Assembly (NCBI RefSeq): GCF_019511665.1
Contig: NZ_JAEUAW010000009.1
Span: 62,001-126,000, forward strand
Length of the DNA stretch: 64,000 nt
Origin: Microbacterium jejuense
GTDB lineage: Bacteria > Actinomycetota > Actinomycetes > Actinomycetales > Microbacteriaceae
Reading direction: 5' to 3'
In this document: in pieces, positions 57,014 through 64,000 of the stretch
Layout: each line of letters opens with the position of its first letter
How positions within the stretch are numbered: position 1 is the stretch's first letter
Position numbers and translations under genes: made by a program
The notes under the pieces: generated by a model
Told to the model about the DNA's origin: nothing
Database searches by the model: none
What the model saw: the letters and a program-made list of their open reading frames with translations, nothing else

Positions 57014-57691
57014 ATGACGCACGTGGCCCTCATCGACGACCACGAGTCGGTGCGGCTCGGGCTGGAAGCCGCATGCGCGCGCATCGCCGACATGGAGGTC
57101 GCCTTCTCAGGCAACACGGTCACCGAGTACCTCGGCTGGCGGGTGCGCACGCGCGGGGCGCCGGCCGACGTGGTGGTGCTCGACCTGACGCTCGGCGACG
57201 GCACGACAGTCACCGAGAACGTCACGCGGCTGGTGCGCGACGGCTCGAGCGTCATCATCCACAGCGTCGCCGACCGTCCCGCGGCCGTCCGCGAAGCGCT
57301 CGCCGCGGGAGCCGCGGGCGTCGTCAGCAAGTCCTCGCCCATCGGCGACGTGATCGCCGCCGTGGGCACCGTCGCGCGCGGCGAGCCGCTCAACAACGTC
57401 GAGTGGGCCAGCGCCGTCGAGGGCGACCGCGACTTCGCCGACGCCCAGCTGGCGGCGCGCGAGCGCGAGGTGCTGCGGCTGTACGCCGCCGGCCTGCCGC
57501 TGAAAGCCGTCGCCGACCGCCTCGGGATCGCCTACTCGACCGCCAAGGAGAACATCACGCGCATCCGGGTGAAGTACGTCGAGGTCGGCCGGCCGGCGCC
57601 CACCAAGATCGACCTGCTCCACCGCGCGGTGGAGGACGGGCTCATCGACGAGCCGGCGTCCGATTCGGGGGACATCGCGCGTGGCCGCTGA
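57014..57691 (+). CDS. NarL/FixJ-type response regulator
   Basis: A 225-residue regulator. The receiver domain has acidic D8/D9, phosphoacceptor D57 in VVVLDLTLG and a late Lys in VVSKSSP. The C-terminal HTH_LuxR domain reads AREREVLRLYAAGLPLKAVADRLGIAYSTAKENITRIRVKY. It should be controlled by the kinase encoded next, whose GTG start overlaps this gene's end. Target genes are unknown. Confidence 0.9.
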   Translation: MTHVALIDDHESVRLGLEAACARIADMEVAFSGNTVTEYLGWRVRTRGAPADVVVLDLTLGDGTTVTENVTRLVRDGSSVIIHSVADRPAAVREALAAGAAGVVSKSSPIGDVIAAVGTVARGEPLNNVEWASAVEGDRDFADAQLAAREREVLRLYAAGLPLKAVADRLGIAYSTAKENITRIRVKYVEVGRPAPTKIDLLHRAVEDGLIDEPASDSGDIARGR

Positions 57692-58931
57692 CGGGCAGAC
57701 CGCGGTGCTCGACACCGCGTGGGCCCAGATCCCGCACTCGCGCGAAGCGACGGCGGGCATCGGATCCTTCACGCGGTCGCGCGTAGAGCGCATCATCTCG
57801 CTCGTAGCGGGCGGTCTCGGCTCGCTCATCGTCGGCGCCCAGGCGTTCGTCACGGCGCTGGGGCCGTCCGATGAGCGGCCGGGCTGGCACGAGACACTCA
57901 TGATCGCGGTGTTCGGGTCGCTGAGCATCATGATCCTGGCGTGCGTCATCGGCCGCGGTGTGCGGCTCGCGGCGGGCGGGTTCGCGCTCGTGTACATGCT
58001 GGCGCTCGCGGTATGGCCGATCGCGACGGCGGGCATCGCCCCGCGGACGCTCGACGAACCGTGGATCTGGTACCTCGTCAACCTCGCCACCCTCGCCGCG
58101 GTGCTCGCCTTCCCGTTCCCGCTGCAGATCGGGTGGACGATCCTCGCCCCCGTGCTGTTCGGGCTCGTGCGGCTCGTGCAGGGCGGCTTCGCCGCCGACT
58201 ACTGGATCGCCGTGAGCCTCGACGTGTCGTTCGCGCTGATCCTCGGCGGCGTCATCCTCACCCTCGGCTGGCTGTTCCGGTCGGTCGCCGTGAACGTCGA
58301 CGAGACGCGCGCCCGGGCGGTCTCGTCGTACGCGCGCGCCGCCGCCGCGGATGCCGCGGAGCAGGAGCGGGTGGCGGTCGCCGCGCTCATGCACGACAGC
58401 GTGCTGGCCGCGCTCATCGCCGCCGAGCGGGCGACCACGCCGCGCGAGCGCACGCTGGCCGCGGCGATGGCGCGCGAGGCGCTCACGCGACTCGCCAACA
58501 CCGAGCAGGATGCGCACGAGGGCACCGACGAGCCCCGCGACGCCTACCAGCTCGCCGATGACATCGAGGCGGCCGCCGGAGAACTCGGCGTCGAGGTCGA
58601 CGTGCAGCGCGACATCGCGCCCGGCAGCCCGCCGCTGCCCGGCCGTGTCGCCCGGGCGCTGTCGCTGGCCGCCACGCAGGCGATCGCCAACGCGCTCCAG
58701 CACGCGGGCGGTGCCGGGCTCGGCGTCGCGCTCTCGGCGAGCGAGGGCCGCGTGCGCGTCGACGTGCACGACGCCGGCGAGGGGTTCGACCTCGATGCCG
58801 TGCCCGATGACCGGCTCGGCATCCGCGCGTCGATCGTGGCCCGTGTGGCCGCCGTCGGCGGCAAGGCCGACCTCGAGACCGACGCGCACGGCACGGCCGT
58901 GCATCTCTCGTGGCAGGAGAGTGCGTCGTGA
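57681..58931 (+). CDS. Membrane sensor histidine kinase (HisKA_3-like/HATPase)
   Basis: A 416-residue kinase. About six hydrophobic helices occupy residues 35-205. After a helical linker, MHDSVLAAL holds the candidate phospho-His238, as in HisKA_3-type kinases. The ATPase domain follows with an N-box LSLAATQAIANALQHAGG and G-box-like VHDAGEGFDLDAVPDDRLGIRASI. No periplasmic domain is obvious, so the signal is likely membrane-borne. It overlaps the regulator upstream and the membrane protein downstream (GTGA). Confidence 0.88.
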   Translation: MAADGQTAVLDTAWAQIPHSREATAGIGSFTRSRVERIISLVAGGLGSLIVGAQAFVTALGPSDERPGWHETLMIAVFGSLSIMILACVIGRGVRLAAGGFALVYMLALAVWPIATAGIAPRTLDEPWIWYLVNLATLAAVLAFPFPLQIGWTILAPVLFGLVRLVQGGFAADYWIAVSLDVSFALILGGVILTLGWLFRSVAVNVDETRARAVSSYARAAAADAAEQERVAVAALMHDSVLAALIAAERATTPRERTLAAAMAREALTRLANTEQDAHEGTDEPRDAYQLADDIEAAAGELGVEVDVQRDIAPGSPPLPGRVARALSLAATQAIANALQHAGGAGLGVALSASEGRVRVDVHDAGEGFDLDAVPDDRLGIRASIVARVAAVGGKADLETDAHGTAVHLSWQESAS

Positions 58932-60028
58932 TCAGCGTCAAGAACGTCCTCATGCTGCTGGCGGTGGCCTTCACCGCCTATCTCGCCGCACGCGGCCTGT
59001 GGTGGACGACGGGGGAGGTGCGCCAGCCGCTCATCGTCGTCGCCGCCCTCGCGCTGTACCTCGTGACGACCTGGCTCTGCGTGTTCTGGGAACCCACCTC
59101 GGGCTACGTCCTGGCTGCCGGCTCCGACGACGAGGGGCCACGCGAGACGTCCGCCGACGTGCGGACGCAGACGGCCATCGACGGCATCCGGGGGCCCCGC
59201 TCGCTGCCGCCGGCCGCGCAGGTGCTCGCGCTGGCGTGCGCGGCGATCGTGCCGACCGCGATCGCTCTGGCGGTGGATCCGGGCGATCGCACGGAGCCGT
59301 TCGCGACGTGGTACCTGGGCGGCATCGGTGCACTCATGACGATCGTGATGGTCCGTCGCCGGCCCTGGACCGCATGGTCGGGCATCGTGCTGCTGACGAT
59401 CGCGTCGATGGCGTGGATGGGCCCGTTGGGTGCCTTGTCGCTGGGCCTCGTCGGCTCGGTGGTGTGGGTGGCGTGCGCGCAGCTGCTCGTGCTGTCGATG
59501 GACCGTGCCGCGCGCGACACGTCGCGCCTGACCCGGCTGCAGCGTGCGGCCTCGGCCTGGCAGACGTCGCAGGTCGTCCGCCAGCGCGAGCGGCGCGTGC
59601 AGGTGCAGAAGGCGCTCGCGGTCGCCGGCCCCGTCCTGACGCGCACCGTCGCGCACGGGGGGCACCTGACCGACGCCGACCGCCTCGAGGCCCGTCTGGC
59701 CGAGGGGCGGCTGCGCGACGAGATGCGCGGCCCGCGCCTGCTCGACGACGATGTGCGCGCCGAGCTGGAGCGCGCGCGGCGCCGCGGCGCCAACGTGACG
59801 GTGCTCGACGAGGGCGGCCTGGACGGCGTGGACGACGAGACGCTGAGCGTGATCCGGGCGCAGCTGGCCGAGACGCTACGTTCGGCGAGCTCCGACCGCC
59901 TGTACATCCGCACCTCACCGGACGAGCGGATCGCGGTCACGGTCGTCGGACGCTCGATGTCGGTCGGCGGGCCGAGCGACGAGGACAACGTCGACCTGTG
60001 GCGCGAGATCCCTCACCCCGGCCGCTGA
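58928..60028 (+). CDS. Membrane protein coupled to a two-component system; possible degenerate kinase
   Basis: A 366-residue protein with five or six hydrophobic helices up to residue about 190, then a charged helical region (SRLTRLQRAASAWQTSQVVR). Near its end, SVIRAQLAETLRSASSDRLYIRTSPDERIAVTVVGRS has the shape of a kinase N-box plus following strands, but lacks the key Asn and G-boxes. No phospho-His site was found. It may be a pseudokinase partner of the sensor kinase. GTG start overlaps the kinase stop. Confidence 0.65.
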   Translation: MISVKNVLMLLAVAFTAYLAARGLWWTTGEVRQPLIVVAALALYLVTTWLCVFWEPTSGYVLAAGSDDEGPRETSADVRTQTAIDGIRGPRSLPPAAQVLALACAAIVPTAIALAVDPGDRTEPFATWYLGGIGALMTIVMVRRRPWTAWSGIVLLTIASMAWMGPLGALSLGLVGSVVWVACAQLLVLSMDRAARDTSRLTRLQRAASAWQTSQVVRQRERRVQVQKALAVAGPVLTRTVAHGGHLTDADRLEARLAEGRLRDEMRGPRLLDDDVRAELERARRRGANVTVLDEGGLDGVDDETLSVIRAQLAETLRSASSDRLYIRTSPDERIAVTVVGRSMSVGGPSDEDNVDLWREIPHPGR

Positions 60029-60042
60029 ACGCGAGAGAGGAA

Positions 60043-60066
60043 GGGATGCCGGGCGCCCGGCATCCC
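60043..60066. terminator. Perfect GGATGCC palindrome
   Basis: A 24-base palindrome with 12-base arms (GGGATGCCGGGC and its complement), 14 bases after the membrane protein's stop. Confidence 0.75.
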
Positions 60067-60080
60067 GTGAGCCACGGGGC

Positions 60081-60249
60081 GCGGGGGACGAAGCCGGCTT
60101 CGTCCCCCGCCTAGCAGGGGGAGGGGAAGCCAGACGGGGAACGTGACCGGAGGAGGCGAGGGGCGGCGAAGCCGCCCGCCCCTCGCCTGGCGGACGGTTA
60201 CCCGAAAACCGTCCGCATGGCCGGATCCGGGTCATCCGCCGAGCGGATT
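60081..60249. repeat. Stack of four inverted repeats in a 347-base gap
   Basis: In order: a perfect 30-base palindrome (60081-60110, arm GCGGGGGACGAAGCC); arms GGCGAGGGGCG/CGCCCCTCGCC (60155-60187); arms CGGACGGTT/AACCGTCCG (60191-60215); and ATCCGC-CGA-GCGGAT near 60235-60249. The gap between convergent genes (60029-60375) has no reading frame worth calling. It could be a structured RNA or a complex terminator. Confidence 0.6.
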
Positions 60250-60375
60250 CGGATCGGCCGAACGCAGAAGCGTTCCAGCGGTACAAGTATCTCCAGGCCG
60301 CAAGCGGTCTGTCTGTAGGTATTTCGGGGGACAAAGCTGTCCGCCGGCTGGACCGGCGGCCCGGCGACCGCCGGA

Positions 60376-60615
60376 TCAGCCGAACCGGCCCCAGCCGAGG
60401 TCGCGGTTGAGGGGCTGGCGCATCGACCGTGCCGACAGCTCCCAGCCGCTGCGGCAGCGCGGCTCCTCGGCGACCGCCTCGGAGGCCTCGCCGGTGTACG
60501 CCTGGCTGACGACGGCGATGAGGGCCGCCAGCTCCTCCTCGGTGGGCGTGCCACGGCGCACGTCGATCGTGACACCGGGGTCGCCGGCATCCGTCTCGTC
60601 CCTTGCGATGCTCAC
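60376..60615 (-). CDS. accE: Acyl-CoA carboxylase epsilon subunit
   Basis: A 79-residue protein. The core [20 protein letters not shown] matches the small AccE/PccE subunit that stabilises actinobacterial carboxylases; [25 protein letters not shown] is like their C-terminus, with the typical 'W...SR...R' pattern. The GTG start overlaps the accD stop by four bases (GTGA), proof of tight coupling to the beta subunit. Confidence 0.85.
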   Translation of the reverse strand: MSIARDETDAGDPGVTIDVRRGTPTEEELAALIAVVSQAYTGEASEAVAEEPRCRSGWELSARSMRQPLNRDLGWGRFG

Positions 60616-62201
60616 AGCGGGATGTTCCCGTGCTTCTTGGGCGGGAGGCTCGCGCGCTTGCCGCGCAGGGCGCGCAGGGCCTTGGCGATCGAGACGCGCG
60701 TCTGCGCGGGCTCGATGATGCCGTCGAGCTCGCCGCGCTCGGCGGCGAGGAACGGGGATGCCACGTTGTAGGTGTATTCGCTGGCCAGACGCGCCCGCAC
60801 GGCGGCCACGTCTTCGCCCGCCTCTTCGGCGCGCTTGATCTCGCCGCGGTACAGGATGTTGACGGCGCCCTGGCCGCCCATGACGGCGATCTCGGCGGTC
60901 GGCCACGCGAGGTTGATGTCGGCGCCCAGCTGCTTGGAGCCCATCACGATGTACGCGCCGCCGTAGGCCTTGCGCAGGATGACCGTGACGAGGGGGACCG
61001 TGGCCTCGGCGTAGGCGTACAGTAGCTTCGCGCCGCGGCGGATGACGCCCGTCCACTCCTGGTCGGTGCCGGGCAGGTAGCCGGGGACGTCGACGAGCGT
61101 GACGATCGGGATCGAGAACGCGTCGCAGAACCGCACGAAGCGGCTCGCCTTCTCGCCGGCCTCGATGTTGAGCGTGCCGGCCATCTGCGACGGCTGGTTG
61201 GCGATGATGCCCACCGAGCGCCCCTCGATGCGACCGAAGCCGATCACGATGTTGGGCGCGAACAGCGGCTGCACCTCGAGGAAGTCCTCGGAGTCGACGA
61301 TGCCGCGGATGACCTGGTGGATGTCGTACGGCTGGTTCGGCGAGTCCGGGATGAGCGTGTTGAGGGCCCGGTCGGCGTCGGTCGTCTCGAACTCGAAGCC
61401 CGACTCGTACACGGGCAGCTCGGCCATGTTGTTGTCGGGGAGGAACCCGAGCATCGAGCGGACGTAGTCGATCGCGTCCTCTTCGTCCTCGGCGAGGTAG
61501 TGCGCGACACCCGATCGGGTGTTGTGCGTGTGCGCACCGCCGAGCTCCTCCATGCCGACGTCCTCGCCGGTGACCGTCTTGATGACGTCGGGGCCGGTGA
61601 CGAACATCTGGCTCGTCTTGTCGACCATGATGACGAAGTCAGTGAGCGCGGGGGAGTAGACGGCGCCGCCCGCCGCGGGTCCCATGATGATCGAGATCTG
61701 CGGGATGACGCCCGACGCGGCGGTGTTCAGGCGGAAGATCTCGCCGTACTTGCCGAGCGCGATCACACCCTCCTGGATGCGGGCACCGCCCGAGTCCAGC
61801 ATGCCGATGATCGGGATGCCGCTGCGCAGGGCGAACTCCATGACCTTGATGATCTTGTCGCCCGCGGCCTCGCCGAGCGAGCCGCCGAAGGTCGAGAAGT
61901 CCTGCGAGTACACGGCCACCGTGCGGCCGTGGATCGTGCCCACGCCCGTGACGACCGAGTCGCCGTACGGCCGGGAGCGGTCCATGCCGAACGCGGTGGT
62001 GCGGTGGCGCACGTACTCGTCGAGCTCGACGAAGCTGCCGGTGTCGAGCAGCTGCTCGATGCGCTCGCGGGCGGTGCCCTTGCCCTTCGCGTGCTGCTTC
62101 TGCTTGGCGGCGTCCTCGGGGTCGAGGACGGCCTCCTGGTAGCGCGCGCGGAGGTCGGCGATCTTGCCGGCGGTCGTCGAGAGGTCGGGCTGCTCGGTCA
62201 C
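60612..62201 (-). CDS. accD5: Acyl-CoA carboxylase beta subunit (carboxyltransferase)
   Basis: A 529-residue carboxyltransferase of the AccD5/PccB type. N-terminal half: [21 protein letters not shown] and [14 protein letters not shown], with the acyl-CoA oxyanion loop [15 protein letters not shown]-terminal half: [30 protein letters not shown] and [14 protein letters not shown]. It moves CO2 from the BCCP of the alpha subunit to acetyl- or propionyl-CoA. GTG 62201 is chosen because TAGGGT ends seven bases before it; GTG 62210 is possible. Confidence 0.94.
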   Translation of the reverse strand: MTEQPDLSTTAGKIADLRARYQEAVLDPEDAAKQKQHAKGKGTARERIEQLLDTGSFVELDEYVRHRTTAFGMDRSRPYGDSVVTGVGTIHGRTVAVYSQDFSTFGGSLGEAAGDKIIKVMEFALRSGIPIIGMLDSGGARIQEGVIALGKYGEIFRLNTAASGVIPQISIIMGPAAGGAVYSPALTDFVIMVDKTSQMFVTGPDVIKTVTGEDVGMEELGGAHTHNTRSGVAHYLAEDEEDAIDYVRSMLGFLPDNNMAELPVYESGFEFETTDADRALNTLIPDSPNQPYDIHQVIRGIVDSEDFLEVQPLFAPNIVIGFGRIEGRSVGIIANQPSQMAGTLNIEAGEKASRFVRFCDAFSIPIVTLVDVPGYLPGTDQEWTGVIRRGAKLLYAYAEATVPLVTVILRKAYGGAYIVMGSKQLGADINLAWPTAEIAVMGGQGAVNILYRGEIKRAEEAGEDVAAVRARLASEYTYNVASPFLAAERGELDGIIEPAQTRVSIAKALRALRGKRASLPPKKHGNIPL

Positions 62202-62208
62202 GGATTCC

Positions 62209-62214
62209 ACCCTA
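62209..62214 (-). promoter_or_regulatory. -10 box for leaderless accD5
   Basis: TAGGGT on the minus strand, seven bases before the GTG at 62201. It would place the RNA start at the start codon. Confidence 0.5.
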
Positions 62215-62375
62215 TCGGCGGGCTCCCGCGATCCGTTGGAGGGTTCGCACAAGGGGTCGCGGCATCCACTGTCACCTTCGCGCCGAAACAGTCAGTCTGG
62301 CAGCCGGGATCCTCACAAGATCTTCGACTCGCATCTGTCCGCCCACCGGGCGGTGCGGCTAGGGTCGGTGCCACG

Positions 62376-64000
62376 GTGTCAACACGGTCGAGACTTGTGA
62401 GAACAGGAATGGCGCGGGCGGCGGTGCTCGCGCTCTCCGCGGTGCTGAGTGTGGGGATGGGCCCGGCCCCCATGCCCGAAGCATCGGAGTCGACTCCGTC
62501 GGACACGCGCCCGACGCCGACGCCAACCCCCGCACCGACGCCGACGCTCGCACCGACGCCCAACCCAACCTCGGCGCCGACACCCACTCTCACACCGACG
62601 TCCCCCCAGCCGCCAACCGCGCCGACTACATCGCCGACGGACTCGACCCCCGAGATGCCGTCGCCCCAGTCGCCTCCGGACACGCGAGCTCTCCAGGCGC
62701 CCGCCACCGCCGTGATCCCGAGCGCACCACGCCTGTCGGGTGCCAACCGCATCATGACGAGCGTCGCCGCATCCCAGCATGCCTTTCCGAGCGGTGCCGC
62801 CACCGTCCTGGTGGCATCGGGATATGCTCCCGCCGACGGAGTCATCGCGGCCGGTCTCGCGTTCCACCTCCAGGCACCGCTGCTGTATGTGGACCCGGCA
62901 GCGGCGCCCGCAGCTGTGCAGGCTGAGATCGCGCGCCTGGACCCGGGTCGCGTGATTGTAATAGGAGGGCCGTCCGGCGTCAGTGATGGCGTCATCGGTG
63001 TGCTGCGCACCATCGTGCCCGACGTTCAGCGCTTCGCCGGGGTCAATCGCTATGACAGCTCTCGGCAGGCGCTGGTCGGGCTCGCCACCCGGATCGAAAC
63101 GGTCTATCTCGCGAACGGGACGGCATTCGTGGATTCTGCGCTTGCGTCGGCTGCCGCCACCACCATCGATCGCGCCACGCTCCTCGTCGACGGCATCCAA
63201 CCGAACGCCGACGTCGCCACGATCGATGCGCTCCGCCGCGTCGGCGCTAGTGAACTCGTCATTGTCGGCGGATTCTCGACAATCGGACAGGGGTACGAGC
63301 AGTCGCTCAGGGCCGCGGGGTTCACCGTGTCGCGCCGCGTCGCCAGCGATCCGTATGCCGAGACGGTCCTCATGGCAGTCGATCAGCCCCAGTCGCCGCA
63401 GCGCGCGATCATCGTGAACCCGCAGACGACTCCCGACCTTGCTGTCGCGTCTGCGCTCGCCGCCGCATCGGGGCAGCCGCTCTTCTACGCGGTCGAACCA
63501 TGTACACCCGACACGGTCGCGGCGCACATCGCTGCAGCGAGGATATCGGTCACCGCCGTCGGCGGACCGGAATGGCTGGGGCAAGCAGTTCTCGAGAACC
63601 GGTCGTGCTCCTCGGAGAAGTCACTTCGGGAGTCTCAGCTGAATCAGGCTATCCGGGACACGGCTGCGCGATACCCCGGCTCGTTCACGGTTTCCGTGCA
63701 TCAGCTCGACGGCCTTGGCGTGACTACCGATGTCGGAGGAGGTCTCCAGCGCGAACCGGCGAGCATGATGAAGATCTTCGCGGCCTGGGCGGCACTTTCA
63801 CGGATCGAGCGGGGGACTGCGCGGTTCGACACGGTGCTCGCCTCGGGAATCGACGTTGGTACGTGCATGTACGTGATGATCCATGCATCGGACAACTATT
63901 GCCACGCGGATATCGTGCACTGGATCGGCATTCCACAGATCAACGCCATGATCCGTGGCGCCGGCTTCACCAACACGTACTACGGAAGCGTCCCGACCGG
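62376..64000 (+). CDS. Secreted cell-wall-binding (CWB2) protein fused to a serine beta-lactamase-like domain (3' end missing)
   Basis: An open frame of at least 541 codons, cut by the window edge. Signal peptide 1-31 (STRSRLVRTGMARAAVLALS, then a hydrophobic end), Pro/Thr-rich linker about 38-104, then three CWB2-like repeats at about 119-217, 218-319 and 320-415, with motifs RLSGANR, VIVIGGPSGVSD, RFAGVNRYDSS and VIVGGFSTI. From about 430 a beta-lactamase-like fold follows: S463-M-M-K in REPASMMKIF and S505-D-N in IHASDNY, catalytic motifs of serine penicillin-interacting enzymes. It is likely wall-bound. GTG 62376 is chosen for the signal peptide; ATG 62409 is possible. Confidence 0.8.
   Translation, partial: MSTRSRLVRTGMARAAVLALSAVLSVGMGPAPMPEASESTPSDTRPTPTPTPAPTPTLAPTPNPTSAPTPTLTPTSPQPPTAPTTSPTDSTPEMPSPQSPPDTRALQAPATAVIPSAPRLSGANRIMTSVAASQHAFPSGAATVLVASGYAPADGVIAAGLAFHLQAPLLYVDPAAAPAAVQAEIARLDPGRVIVIGGPSGVSDGVIGVLRTIVPDVQRFAGVNRYDSSRQALVGLATRIETVYLANGTAFVDSALASAAATTIDRATLLVDGIQPNADVATIDALRRVGASELVIVGGFSTIGQGYEQSLRAAGFTVSRRVASDPYAETVLMAVDQPQSPQRAIIVNPQTTPDLAVASALAAASGQPLFYAVEPCTPDTVAAHIAAARISVTAVGGPEWLGQAVLENRSCSSEKSLRESQLNQAIRDTAARYPGSFTVSVHQLDGLGVTTDVGGGLQREPASMMKIFAAWAALSRIERGTARFDTVLASGIDVGTCMYVMIHASDNYCHADIVHWIGIPQINAMIRGAGFTNTYYGSVPT

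Noticed and set aside
62490..62690. Pro/Thr-rich stretch as a frameshifted or junk sequence
   Set aside because: The same frame continues through clear CWB2 and hydrolase motifs, so it is a linker.

Overview
The window is GC-rich actinobacterial DNA (about 70% GC by eye), dense and mostly operonic, with many ATGA, GTGA and TGATG start/stop overlaps. Gene content and order (sdhCDAB, cdd-deoA-add, a deoD/pmmB-like pair, a thiol-less LpdA, accA3/accD5/accE, a long-chain glycerol locus) match a block known in Actinobacteria including Mycobacterium tuberculosis. The short intergenic repeats and the very frequent GGATGCC/GGCATCC word suggest Microbacteriaceae, probably Microbacterium; that assignment is an inference.

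Layout. 1-1972: riboflavin operon (ribD, ribE, start of ribBA, minus strand) behind an FMN riboswitch. 2022-5434: glycerol use (glpD, glpK). 5503-11449: minus-strand housekeeping run (Fpg/Nei glycosylase, GNAT, trpS, xthA, YihY, MFS). 11492-15009: succinate dehydrogenase sdhCDAB (minus). 15251-17601: secreted GH10 xylanase and manC. 17784-26019: seven-gene nucleoside uptake and salvage operon (BMP-type lipoprotein, ABC ATPase, two permeases, cdd, deoA, add). 26230-31318: minus-strand epimerase, BASS symporter, flavin monooxygenase, TSUP permease, alpha/beta hydrolase. 31463-39205: mannitol PTS locus including ptsI, ptsH, an orphan EIIB and a divergent MtlR-type activator. 39337-41125: AbiEi-like protein with a nuclease-like C-terminus lying between two intergenic repeats, then a GNAT. 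41333-46518: oligopeptide-type ABC operon. 46809-47796: leader peptide and patatin-like phospholipase. 47864-52263: phosphomannomutase-type enzyme, purine nucleoside phosphorylase, LpdA-like flavoprotein. 52516-55524: a small hypothetical, biotin carboxylase/BCCP subunit, Maf. 55652-60028: TRAM methyltransferase, then response regulator, sensor kinase and a membrane protein resembling a degenerate kinase. 60376-62201: acyl-CoA carboxylase epsilon and beta subunits. 62376 to the right edge: secreted protein with a Pro/Thr linker, three cell-wall-binding (CWB2) repeats and a serine beta-lactamase-like domain, cut by the window end.

How it works together. Nucleosides enter through the BMP/ABC system and are processed by Cdd, DeoA, Add and the separately encoded PNP; resulting pentose phosphates can feed central metabolism. 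Mannitol enters by the PTS and leaves MtlD as fructose-6-phosphate; ManC and the phosphohexomutase supply GDP-mannose or related precursors. GlpK/GlpD, Sdh and the acyl-CoA carboxylase link glycerol, respiration and lipid synthesis.

Regulation visible in sequence: an FMN riboswitch, several operator-like palindromes, a probable leader peptide with an attenuator-like stem, eight hairpins whose stems carry the GGATGCC word, and a recurring TANNNT box 6-8 bases before start codons that implies many leaderless mRNAs. No tRNA, rRNA, CRISPR array, insertion sequence or prophage was recognised.
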